A stretch of DNA of 64,000 nucleotides from Tribonema minus (Eukaryota; Sar; Xanthophyceae; Tribonematales; Tribonemataceae). The stretch lies in assembly GCA_017506865.1 (NCBI GenBank), contig JAFCMP010000014.1, positions 469,259-533,258 of the forward strand, given 5' to 3'. Made by a program: the position numbers and the translations under genes. The notes below the pieces were generated by a model, which did not search any database, was not told the origin of the DNA, and worked only from the letters and a program-made list of their open reading frames with translations. Each line of letters begins with the position of its first letter. The stretch's first letter is position 1. Positions 36,601 to 47,400 of this stretch are shown in pieces.

Positions 36601-37905
36601 CCGCACTTCATGATCTGTGGACAGAACACTGTGGAAAAAAAAAAGCCTCTGACCTACTGCGCAGAGCACCACGGATGCTGGTGCAGACATTTCCGCAAGG
36701 ATGTGCAAGTCTGCCATTGCTCCTGGTGGCTGGCGGCACCATGCTCTTGCTTTTCTCGCACCGTGCTCTTCCCTTGACTGCTGAACATCCTGTACATTTC
36801 TTGACGCAATGAAGGCAAAAGGGCAGTTGAAACCAGCATGAAATCGTAGGTCCTACCCTCAGTTCCGCAAGAGCAGCAACGCATCCGCGCGCCCCCTCAC
36901 CTCTGTCGCTGAAGCGGCGGCGGCGTTTGCCTCTGCGAGCTGCTCATCGGCGTCCGTGAGAGCGCGCTGCGCCGCCGAAAGCTGATTCTTCTTGGCCTCG
37001 AGTGACTCGATGCGGCCCGCGAGGCTAGCGCGCGCGCCGTCGCGTGCGGCGCACGCGTCGTCGCGCCCCTTGACGGCGGCGTCGTACGCGATGCCGATGC
37101 TGCTCTTGGCCGCCGCAATGTCGTCGTTCTGCGCTTCGAGGGCGGCGCGTGCGTCGGCGAGCGCGTCGGCGGCGGCCGCGGTCTCGCTGCGCAGCGCGGC
37201 GCACTGGCCCTCGATGCGCGCCGCCTCGGCCTGCGCGCGCTCCGTCGCCGTCTGGAGCTCGCCCAGCTGGGCCATGTGGCTCTGGATCTTGGGCTCGCAG
37301 GTCTCGCACTCGGCGACGGCGTGCAGGGCTTTGTCCAGGGCGCCTCGAGAGTGGCCCATGGCCGCCAGCTCGCGGCGCGCCTGTCCCTCCAGCCTGCTTA
37401 CGTCACCCTGAACCACAGCTAGGTACCTGTGGTTGAACGCGTCGCCCTTGACCGTGTCTCGGATCCCCGCCTCGAGCTCCGTGAGGGAGGCGCGCGTCTC
37501 CTCGTTGCGGCGGGCGAAGGCATCCCTTCTGGCCTCCAGCAGACCGTTGGTCCCCAGCTGCTGCTCGAACTGCCTGTGCAGCTCCGACAGCTGGTCGTCT
37601 CGGTCCTGCAGGCACGCCCTCACCTCGACTGCACGGATCTGAGTCGCCTCATATTCGGCCTTCCAGGCGAACAGCTTGGCCTTGACGACCTCGCAGACAT
37701 CGGCGGCGACGCGGGCCTTCTTGAGCTGGGGCCCAGCCGGCGTGGTGACAACTCTGGAGGCCGCAGGAGCGGCGCGTGCCACCGTCTGGAGCCTGCCTGA
37801 AGGCGTGCTGCTGAATGGGGCTCTGTGGCTTGATTGAACCTGTCGGCGCTGGCTGCTGCCAGGTGACGCCTTGGCCTTGCGGAGAGCCGCAAAGATTTCG
37901 GACAT
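33602..37905 (-). CDS. large coiled-coil protein with disordered acidic/basic tail, 3 exons, 1044 aa
   Basis: Exons are 37905-36901, 36388-35717 and 35059-33602, all in phase 0 with GTGAGG, GTGAGA donors and AG acceptors. The start is MSEIFAALRKAKASPGSSQR. After a Ser/Pro/Arg-rich head of about 65 residues, long heptad-rich helix follows to about residue 660 (CEVVKAKLFAWKAEYEATQI, LSELHRQFEQQLGTNGLLEA, AELRQAAAAKMQELEGLAAE). The last 380 residues are low-complexity, with acidic blocks alternating with Ser/Gly/Arg and a repeated DDDxAFVAP motif (EDDDAFVAPPAP, DDDDGAFVAPSR). The terminus is VQGGWVQDFDVIFDM, aromatic and acidic, unlike the rest, so perhaps a docking peptide. No ATPase or motor domain is present, so it is not an SMC or kinesin. 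Function is unknown. It is head to head with PGAM. Confidence 0.82.
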
Positions 37906-38073
37906 GAGGGCCTCCTCTCTCTCTTTCTCGCACTCTGCCTCTGTTCCTGGTGCGTCTGTGTGTCGCGGATCTTTCGCTTGGGCGCCAAATAAAAATCTGA
38001 AAAAATCAAGGAGGAAGATCTGAGATCTTCAACAACAGGCTGAACAGCAACTTCTCGGGCAAGCTCTGGCGCC
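37906..38073. promoter_or_regulatory. 168-bp divergent intergenic region, coiled-coil / PGAM genes
   Basis: Two ATG codons lie head to head only 168 bp apart. An A-rich stretch (AAATAAAAATCTGAAAAAATC) lies at about 37987-38007. The shortness makes a shared promoter likely; this is inference. Confidence 0.45.
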
Positions 38074-41000
38074 ATGGGTGAGGAAGCGAAGTTCACACTC
38101 GTCCTCATCAGGCAAGCCCTTCCAGCTCGCCTGCGGCACCGGCACGATATCTGGTTTGCACCTTCCAAAGATTTGTTCCAGTTGGTGAATGTGATCCGAC
38201 AGATCCTGTGCCGCACTGTTCTGGCGCTGCACACATGGAGAGAGCGACTGGAACAACCAGGCGAGTCATTCAGGCACTCTGCAGGCGACAATTGCATTCA
38301 CCCGTCTGTGTCAAGCAACATTGGCTTGTCGATTCTCACCCGACAAAGTGTGTGAGAGCACTTGACAGAGGTTTCTGCATCCAGTCTTGCCGAAGTAACT
38401 GCCCACTGCTTGCGAGGATTTTGGTTTGCGCGGCCCATCAGTCTGCCTGCCACTGTGCAATGACTGCACATCAGCATGCCATAGTTGCCATGCTGGGCTT
38501 CAGGCACTGTGTTGAAGTTGCTGAATCATGACACACGACCAAGTTGCAGCAGACATCGGCTGTTGATTCACATCGGAAATCAGCAAAGCATCGGACGATC
38601 CCCAGCACATCTGCCCATGGCTTGTACGGTCAACAACGGTCTGGGTCCTGTGTTTCTCATGTTGGGGACCTCGCCGCTCTGCAGAATCGATTCCGCGGCT
38701 GGCACGACGCGCCGCTGTCTGCTGCTGGGGAAGAGGAAGCCCGCGAAGCAGGCAGGGCTCTGGCTCGAGAAGGGCTGGAATTTGATGCGGTGTACACCTC
38801 AGGTGACACGATCGATCTTCGAGCAATCGTTGTTGAATTCTATTTGATTATCTCCTCGAGCATTCACTTTGGTCATCGCTCACACAAACGTCTCTGGGAC
38901 ACGCTGCTGCCGGACTGCAATGCTGCTGCGATCAGCGCATACAAAATTGTGTGATAGAGCGCTACTTGTGTGCGCGACGCTGCTGTGCCTTGACCCCGCT
39001 TTGCAGTACCAGCGCTTGTTCGCTCTCATTCACAGCAAAGTGTTCCCTTGGCAGCTCAATGAATGACAGTCAGAACCTCATACTTCACAGTAATTGAAGT
39101 ACAGTGTACAGGTGCACGACATGCGCACCTCACACCCTCTGCGCCCACCATATCCAGACTCCTGATGCCCCCGCGTGCGCTGCTGCCCGGTCTTCGCGCA
39201 GTGCTCAAACGTGCCATAAAGACTCATGGCCCCGTGCGCTGCGCTGCCGCTCGGTCCTCGCGCAGTGCTCAAACGCGCCATAAAGACTCCTGGTGCCCGC
39301 GCGTTCTGCCGCCCGGTCTCCTGGCGCAGTGCTCAAACGCGCCATAAAGACGGCGTGGATCTGCATGGAGCAGCTGGATCAGATGTGGCTGCCGGTGGCC
39401 AACGCGTGGCAGCTCAATGAGCGCCACTACGGCGCGCTCACCGGGCTCGACAAGCAGGAGACGGTGGCGAAGGCGGGCGCGGAGCAGGTACCTCAACATG
39501 GAAATTCAGATGCAACTTTCGAAGTTCGTTGATTTTCACTGGTGCCTCGATGAGAACGCGCACAAGCACAGATGATTAGTGTACACTACAGGGTGTCCAT
39601 GGCTCGTCAACAGTTGCTCTATGCTCCGTCAGGTGAACGACACTGCTATCGACGTGTGAACACTCACTTCCAAGTTGCTTTGAATGGTCTGCTTGTCCAG
39701 GCGATGAGCAGTGCTGTAATCAGTAGAGCAAGATATTCATTGTTGAAGTAAGTGTGCTTGCTGTTGTCGCAGTGTAGCGTGGTGCCCAGAGCGCGGGGCG
39801 GGCTACAACAGGCGCCACCGCTGCAGCGCGCTGACGCCGCTTTTGGAGCAGCGCCGGCGAATGCAGGGTATGCGGGCATGTAGCAGTTACATGGCAGTTA
39901 CACACGAAGAATGCCGCAGGGGTGCCATGCCAGTGGGGCTCAAGACACACGACATCGCAGCAGGACAAGAGCGGCGAATTTGATGTGAGAGACACGCGGC
40001 GCAAGACACGCTGCTGCGCGCGTTGCTGGCGCCAAAATGACTCGAGGGATGCCCCCTGACACACGCGACTTCCTGTCGCCACCTCCCCCCCCCCCCCCCC
40101 CCCCCACCCCCCCCACCCGTGAGCAGAGCTCCTTGCGCGCTGCCGCCGCCAAGTTTACTTCAGAGATGCCCTCTGACACACGCGTCTCCTGTTCCCCACA
40201 CACAGGCCTGCGCATGCGACCAAGCCATGCACAGCTGCGCCGTACCAGGCTGGTTGTTGGCAGCGCTCAGACCGGCAAGCTGTCCTAGCGCTGTGAAACA
40301 GCAGAGTTTGGCTTTTTTTTCACTGGAGCAGCAGGGTTGGGGTTCGACCACGCCATATGTCATATCGCTACAGCGCCTCACTCGTCGCGGCAGCCTGGTC
40401 CACTCTCCCTTTTCCTTCCTTGTCTTCTCTGCCACATTGTTCCACTGCCTTTCAAGGGTACGTCACTGGAACACATCTGACAAAGTTACCCCCCCCACCC
40501 CCCCACCCCCGGGCCCCTCCCAGCACCTCCTGACCCCCCCCCCTGCATACGCCGCGACGCGCACAGCGAGCTCCTGCGCCGCAGCCACGCGCACAGCGCA
40601 AAGGGACGACTCGCCACAACGCTCATCACGTACGCCCTTTGCCCATCGCATATGTATGCATGGCGCCACTGCCCTCACAGGTCGCCATCTGGGGCCGCAG
40701 CTACGACAACCCCCCCCCGCCCGTGGACGTGGACAGCCCGTACTTCCCCGGCAACGACCGGCGCTACCGCGGCGTCGACCCGGCGCGGCTGCCGCGCACG
40801 GAGAGCCTCGAGCTGACGCTGCGGCGCGTGCTGCCGTACTGGGAGAGCGACATCCGGCCCGCCGTGCAGGCGGGCAGGCGCGTGTTGGTGAGCGCTGACG
40901 TGATGAACCGCATACTGTATGTATACTGCATGAGCTGATGCTTTGGCGCGTGCTGCCGCACTGGGAAAGCCACATCAGGCCTGCCGTGCAGGCGGGCAAA

Positions 41001-42681
41001 CGCCTTCTGGTGAGCGCTGCCATGCTATGCCGGTCTACCGCATACCCTATGTATGCTGCATCAGCTGACGCTGCAGCGCATGGCGCTGCTTTGGGAGAAT
41101 AAAGTGAGAGCCGCCATGCACGGCACCTCCTCGTGCGATGCCTGTCAGTGCGATGCTGATCCCACTTTACGCCCCTCCGCCTGATTGCCGCTTATAGCGA
41201 TCGTCTCATTGCAGTCGTGAGGCCATTGAATATGAGACATGCACTGTTGGTATCGTTGCACCATCGGCATGACCTCTGGCACAGCACTCGCGTGCGTGTC
41301 ACACACAGCCGCATTGCTCATCACCTGCCAGAGTGACACCACTTCTGCCATCCTCGGTCGGTGACCGATTTCGATTAGTCGAAATCTCCCTCGGGTGAAT
41401 TCCCATCAGGGGGTACTACAGAGCTCTGCATGTGAAGCCCCCCCCCCCCCCTTCCCCCCCAGATTGCTGCGCATGGCAACTCCCTGTGCGCTGTCGATCA
41501 GGTTGCTCCATAGAGTTGGTGTTGCAAGTGATCGCTGAATAAGTCACCCCTGAGTAAAGCACAGGGCACAACGCGCGCACGCGCGCGCACGTGAGGGCGG
41601 CCTACCAACACAAAGCCGACAATGCCCCCCCCCTGCCCCCCCCCCCCCCCCCCCCAGATTGCCGCGCACGGCAACTCCCTTCGCGCCCTCGTCAAGCACC
41701 TCGACAGCATCGCAGATGACGTCATCCCGACCGTCAACATACCTACGGGCGTGCCCCTGGTGTATCGGTTGCGCGCGGATTTCACCCCCGTGCCCAGCGC
41801 TCAGGCGATCGCGCCCCTCAGCGGGCGTCACCTGGGGGACCCCGAGGCAAGTTCAAGAAGTCGAGCGCTTGAAGTTGCTGAACGGCTGGCGGCGCGGGTG
41901 TTATACTTGATGACTTAGTATCATCAGTGGCGTCCCGAGTGGACAGCACGGCTGTGTATTTTCTTTTTAGTTTTTGTTTGCTCGGGTTCAGTTGTGTCCG
42001 TGTGCTTCCATATCTCGGGCAGCGATGGCCGTGATTGATGCCGCAGTTGCAGCGGCAGCAAGCAAACAGACAGCAACTCTTTTGCGGATGCGAGCTTGAA
42101 AATTTTTGTGCTGTAAGAATCGCTTTCTGACGTGGCAGGGTAGTCCGCATGCACTCGGCCACTCTGCGATACATCTGCTGCAACACGAAGTATGCTGCAA
42201 CACGACATGAGCGATCCCACTTGTCTCACAGCTTCTTTGGCCTGCTCCAGAGCGCGCCTCTCCCACTGCACTGTATCAATGATGAACTGGCGTGACAGAG
42301 CGTTGCTGCGCTCGCATGGTACCCTCACCCTCTTTGTTGCTGCTCTTCTTCCCCTCCATCGTGGCCATGCGCACAGTGTGTGCCCCTGCGATCACCTGCG
42401 CCCGCGGCATCGGAATCGCCCGAGATGGATGCTTCGAATTATTGCAGATTGGCCCAGTGGAAGTGTCTGCTGCACATCTGCTGACGCCCGTAACGATGAC
42501 AGCTTCCACTGCACACTACATGTTTAGTACCGTCAAGGGTGGGTCAGCAGCTCCGACTGATGCGAGTAGATCCATGACAGCACGTCTCATCCATTACTTG
42601 CGCATCGCTGCTGCGAGCGCGCAGGTGGTGAGGGCGCGCATCGCGGGCGCCGGCAGCACAACCGGCGCAGCTAAGAAGTGA
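38074..42681 (+). CDS. 2,3-bisphosphoglycerate-dependent phosphoglycerate mutase, 7 exons, 264 aa
   Basis: Exons are 38074-38111, 38233-38260, 38685-38802, 39330-39487, 40681-40887, 41658-41846 and 42625-42681. The product matches dPGAM over its length: [104 protein letters not shown]. His14 (RHGE) and His187 (AAHGNS) are the catalytic pair. The enzyme interconverts 3- and 2-phosphoglycerate in glycolysis. Oddities: His14 sits in a 28-nt microexon; introns 1, 2 and 6 have GC donors (AG/GCAAGC, CAG/GCGAGT, GAG/GCAAGT); the intron 1 acceptor reads TGCAC instead of TGCAG. No targeting peptide is evident, so it is probably cytosolic. Introns 3 and 5 carry decayed copies of exon edges. If the AC acceptor cannot be used this allele is inactive. 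Confidence 0.9.
39166..39357 (+). repeat. 64-bp tandem triplication of the PGAM exon 4 acceptor
   Basis: Three units spaced 64 bp each contain GCGCAG/TGCTCAAACG followed by CCATAAAGAC; their AG dinucleotides end at 39201, 39265 and 39329. Each could encode VLKRAIKT, but only the third continues into the exon (AW...DQMWLPVAN). The first two are pseudo-acceptors in intron 3. Confidence 0.92.
40811..41125 (+). repeat. tandem copies of the PGAM exon 5 donor edge
   Basis: The last 77 nt of exon 5 plus its donor recur at 40933-41021 and, more decayed, at 41063-41125. The first copy is still open and encodes [20 protein letters not shown] followed by GTGAGC. The second has lost most of the coding sense. 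Spacing is 122 and 130 bp. Confidence 0.9.
41442..41700 (+). repeat. duplicate of the PGAM exon 6 acceptor edge
   Basis: The C tract, AG and first 26 nt of exon 6 (CAGATTGCCGCGCACGGCAA) are copied about 197 bp upstream, where the copy reads CAGATTGCTGCGCATGGCAA. Both copies keep the C run and the AG. Confidence 0.85.
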
Positions 42682-44486
42682 ACGCACCAGAGCACGCTTG
42701 TGACAGTGCGGTCTTCAGGGTAGTACCTTACGAAAAAAATGCTTGCGTGGCAGTTGAAGTTGAAGTTGCAGAGCCATGGGAAGCCAAGGCTCCTGGGCAT
42801 CAACCTGAAGGAAACTGTTTGCGCAGCCACTCATATTGTATCGAAGGCGCAGTCAGGCTCAGTCCTTACATATATACCTCCTCCCAGAAAGTTCAAAGAG
42901 CGGATGTAATGAGCAATCGTACTTCAATTGAAGTACGCACGCTCCCTACAGGTCTCTTTGGCGGGCCCTGTTTGCGGTCCATCAAGACCCACACCAGATG
43001 CCCAGGGCCTTTGGTTTGCCCTCCTATGGAAGGGCAAGCTTCCCTCGTCCTGGCATTTGCTTCCACAGCTCAGCAGGGGCAGCGGCTGGGTCCCATTTGT
43101 AGTTGTGTCCATGCACTGTCCAGAAGCAAGGTCCGTACATAGAGGTGTGTACAGTATGAATGTAGTTGCTGCAGAGTCAGGGCTTAGTGCAGAGCATGAT
43201 AGGAGGGAGGTGCTCACAGCAGCTGTCCCCACGCCCTCCCCCTGTTCATAATGAAGACACTCTGGTATTTATCAACAGCTTTGATCATGCATGCGTCCAA
43301 GTTGTAGCGCCTGCGCATTGCGTGTTCTGTACAAATCCTCTGTGCTCATGTCTTTTCGCATGATTCAGCATGCTCATGCCAGTGCCATTGTACAAGGCAT
43401 TGCACAGGCAGCCATGGTGGCCATCCGAAGTTTGCTTAACAGCAACATCAGCCGTCGGCATCAGTCATTGCAACTTGGTTTGAGCTGACGTCTGCATGGC
43501 AACACTGACTCTGTGTTCTGGTGTTTGGCGACATGTGAATATTGCGACGCTGACTCTTTACATGTCGTGCAAGGGGACTGCCAGCGCCCAAGCCATTCAA
43601 CACAAAGCTGCAATCAGTAAAGGCGCTCTAGATTATTCGTGTGGGTAGCACAGTACGCAAGACCTCTCCAGCTGTGCCGACCTTTATAGCCGTCTTGACT
43701 GATCAGACACACCATGTATGCATACCGACAACGAGAAGTTGGCCAAGCACCATCAGTGAGCGAATTGACAGTCAGCTTTGCTGCAGCCACTCATCATCAT
43801 AGCAGCAGCCACAACGAAGTACACCAAAATGCCAGCAAATGCAGCTGTGTTACCACACACACTGGTAAATCTGTGACATGGGTCTCTCGAAATAATGTCT
43901 GTATATTTATCTCCAGAAGGGACAGAGTTGTTGATCAACACGCACATCATGCCCCGCAGCAGCTGATGAGGGGCTCTCTTGCGACGCTGCGGCAAAAGTG
44001 GAAAATGTGGCTTGCCCACCCAGCGCCGCAAATGCTAACCGTGGCCGCAAGCATGCCCCCCCTTTCTCTCTTGGTCCCAGTAACTGGGAGCTGTCAACAA
44101 ACTGATGAGGCTACTACACCGTGCACTGCACGAGGGCTAACAAGAATGTGGCACAGCCGATGGCGCGGAAGCGTGGACCAAAGTGGGGGGACTTCTCTCT
44201 CCACCCACCCCGCCGCCACTCCCCCCCCCCCGCGCGCCCTTTTCCCCTTGGAATGCCTCCCTTTCGCAACGGCTTTCGCCATGGCTTAAAATTGACCGGC
44301 AATGACCGTTACTTAGTCCTTGAATGGTGGGCCTCCCTCTCCCTCTCCCCCGCCCCCACCCTCACCCACCCGCCCAACCTGCATCCCCGCTGCCTGAAAC
44401 GGGCATCAGCCGACCCCCCCAACCCCCCCCCACTGACGGGGAGACTCACATCCCGCGTCAGCGAGCGCGCGTGCCGCCCCCCCTAC
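42682..44486. other. gene-free stretch between convergent genes
   Basis: It lies between the 3' ends of PGAM (plus) and the hydroxy-acid oxidase (minus). No exon is supported. A (TTGAAG)n-like string lies at about 42750-42770. Confidence 0.5.
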
Positions 44487-47400
44487 CTACAGCTTGGATG
44501 GCGTGTAGTACGCCGTCTGGTGCACGACCATGGACTTCTGGATCTCGTCGACGCTCGTGCAGCCCGCGAGCTGCAGCGCCATCGTCAGCTCCTCGTTCAT
44601 CAGCCGGAGCACTGCCGCGACGCCGTCCTCGCCCGAGTGCGCGAGGCCCCACAGCACGGGGCGCCCAATGAAGACCGCGCGCGCGCCCATCGCGAGTGCC
44701 TTGAACACGTCCGTCCCGCGCGTCACGCCACCGTCGAGGTAGACCTCGACCTTGCCGGCGACGGCCGCGACGACCTCCGGCAGTGCCTCGATGGTGGAAG
44801 ACACCGTGTCGAGCTGGCGCGCGCCGTGGTTCGAGACCCAGATGGCGTCCACGCCGTACCTGCGCGGAGGGGGGGCGGCCAGGGGATGGGGTGGGGGGGG
44901 GGGCTTTGGGGTTAATAAGGGGATCACATGTCCACATGCGTCGTGCGCGTGCAGTTTGTGTGCAACAAGATTCCTCGGCGTGGATCAGTAAGAACAACCG
45001 TGTGCTGAGAACAACCCTATGCGGCGTAAGTGTGATCTTGCGGTAGCGAGCGAACTGAGCAAGGGCCGTGACTCTTGCAGAGAGGCAAACATCCTCCAGA
45101 GATGCCCCCCCTCCCACCTCGCGCAGTAATACTTTTCATCGTGGGGAACCTGTCGCGGCCACTCACATGCCCTGCGACAGCAATGAACGAGCCATTTCAA
45201 ACGCAGAACTGGACCTTCACCATAGTACTGGCCTGCCCAATTGCAACTCAAAGCATAACTCTCTGCATCCCAGCTTCACTTTGCAATAATCAACTTCCCT
45301 TGGCAGAACCAGCTTCACTTTGCGCAACCAACTTCTCTTTGTGCAACCGACATTCATTTCACGCAACCAACTTCACTTTGCAGAGCATGCATGTCTCTCA
45401 GCGACTTCAACAGGGGAGCGCACCTGAGCGCCTCGCGCGCGTCCACAGAACCAACTTCACTTAGCGGAACTTCACGTTGCAGAACGAACATCTCTACAAA
45501 AACTTCAACAGGGGGAGCACACCTGAGCGCCTCGCGCGCGTCCTCCGCCGTCATGACGCCCTTCCCTTGACCACGATTGCGAGCTTGGTGATGCTGCGCA
45601 GCCGTCGGATCCCCCAACTTCAACTCCAACATAACTTGAACAATGGTAATAAAAAGGCTTTAACTTGAACCGCACCTGAGCGCCTCGCGCGCGTCCTCCG
45701 CCGTCATGACGCCCTTGACCACGATCGCGAGCTTGGTGATGCTGCGCAGCCACCGGATGTCGTCCCACGACAGCGTACGGTCGATCAGCGACGCCACGTA
45801 CGCGCTCAGGCCCGAGTCCTTGCCGCCGTCCTTGGTGCCCTCGGCGTGCGCGCCGCCGGCGCCGATGAAGTTGCCCTGCGGACGGGAGCGGACGCACGTG
45901 CGGTGGGGCAGGCGGGGTTGAGACGCTATGTGAGCACACGGAGGCTCTCCACAACTAAAGGAGGGGGTGCAAGAAGGGTGTTTGTGCGCGCCGCCGGCGC
46001 CGATGAAGTTGCCCTACGGCGCGAAGGGGACGCACAGTGCGCGCGCAGCACGGTGGGCGCGGGGCTGAGGCGCTGCGCGGATGCACCGCAAACCTTCAAG
46101 AGGGGATGCACAACTTCAAGAGGGGTGTTTGAGACACAAACAGGGAGGGAGTGGCTCCACTCGTGGTGCAGTGGGCTGAGACGGCGCGTGTGCGCTCCGC
46201 ACAGCTTGCACGCACGTCTCGTGGGAAGATGTATGTAAACATATGAGCGCTGCCATGTGCCCTGCTTCATGTGCCTAGCCACAGCAGGTGCCGCGCGTTG
46301 GACCAGAGAGCTACCACAAGCTTGAACGTGCCATGCATCACCGCCACATTGCAGTTGTGCATTAGTGCCAACTCATCTAACTTAATAAAACAAACACCGT
46401 CCTTGCAAATTCGTGAAAACTCATTTTCCTGGTGTCGAGGACTAGATTGTGAAAACTCAATGTTTCTTGTTTCAAGGAATTGGGTGTCGAGTGCAGGCGG
46501 TCCAATATGCCCAGATGTGGAGGGATTTTATCAATCGTGATGCTGGTGCTGCTACCAGCGAAATGCGGGTGCCACAGCATCAGCTACAAGCGTGCGCCAT
46601 TTTCAGTGCGCGCCTTTCTTGGTCTTTTTTTTACAGATGAGGGCACTCGCGCCTGCCATCTGCACTTGCAAGTTTGCTCACAAGCAACCCTGCATGTGCC
46701 GCAGCTGGCTGTTGCCCCCCCCGCCCCCACCCCCCCCCCCCACCCCCCTCGTTTCCTGGACAGCCGTCCAGCAGGCTCCATTGATGCTTCGCAAAGTGCC
46801 GCATCGGGGTGACGCTCCGCTGGCGCTCCCAAGCGCTAAACCATGCAGCCACTGGGTACGCACAGCACCGAGGGCACATCGCCCTCGCACGTTGCGGACT
46901 CACACGTGCACGCCGTCGCACCTCACACGTTCCCACCGTCGCACCCTTACCGACTCACGCGTGCGCAGAAAAAACTCATGGCATATGCCCCCCTCCCCCC
47001 CCCCCCTAATAGTCGCCAGCCTGGCGCGTTACTCGCCCGGTGTGGGCTGCACAAGCTGTTGTCGCGATGAGAACTGAGCGGCAGCACGTAGATCTGACAG
47101 TTGCGCGCTCGCACCACTCAGTACTGCAACTCAACTGTTCAAAGCGCCGCTGACAGGTCGTTTCAAAAACGTGATTGCATGAAGTCGAGTGACGTTAGCC
47201 ATGGCGCGGCGGCAGAGCTCACCGTGAGGTGGACCGACAGCTTGCAGCGGTCACGCACGTCGGCCTCACGAAAACTCAATCACGCAGGTAATAATTAAGT
47301 CATGAAGTGAATCAAATCATGAAGTGAATGCCTGTGACCACTCACCATGGTGAGGTGGACCGGCAGCTTGAAGCGGTTGCGCACGTCGGCCTTGCAACGA

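Noticed and set aside
33602-37905. SMC, myosin or kinesin assignment for the coiled-coil gene
   Set aside because: No Walker A/B, hinge or motor domain is present; only heptads and low-complexity sequence are seen.
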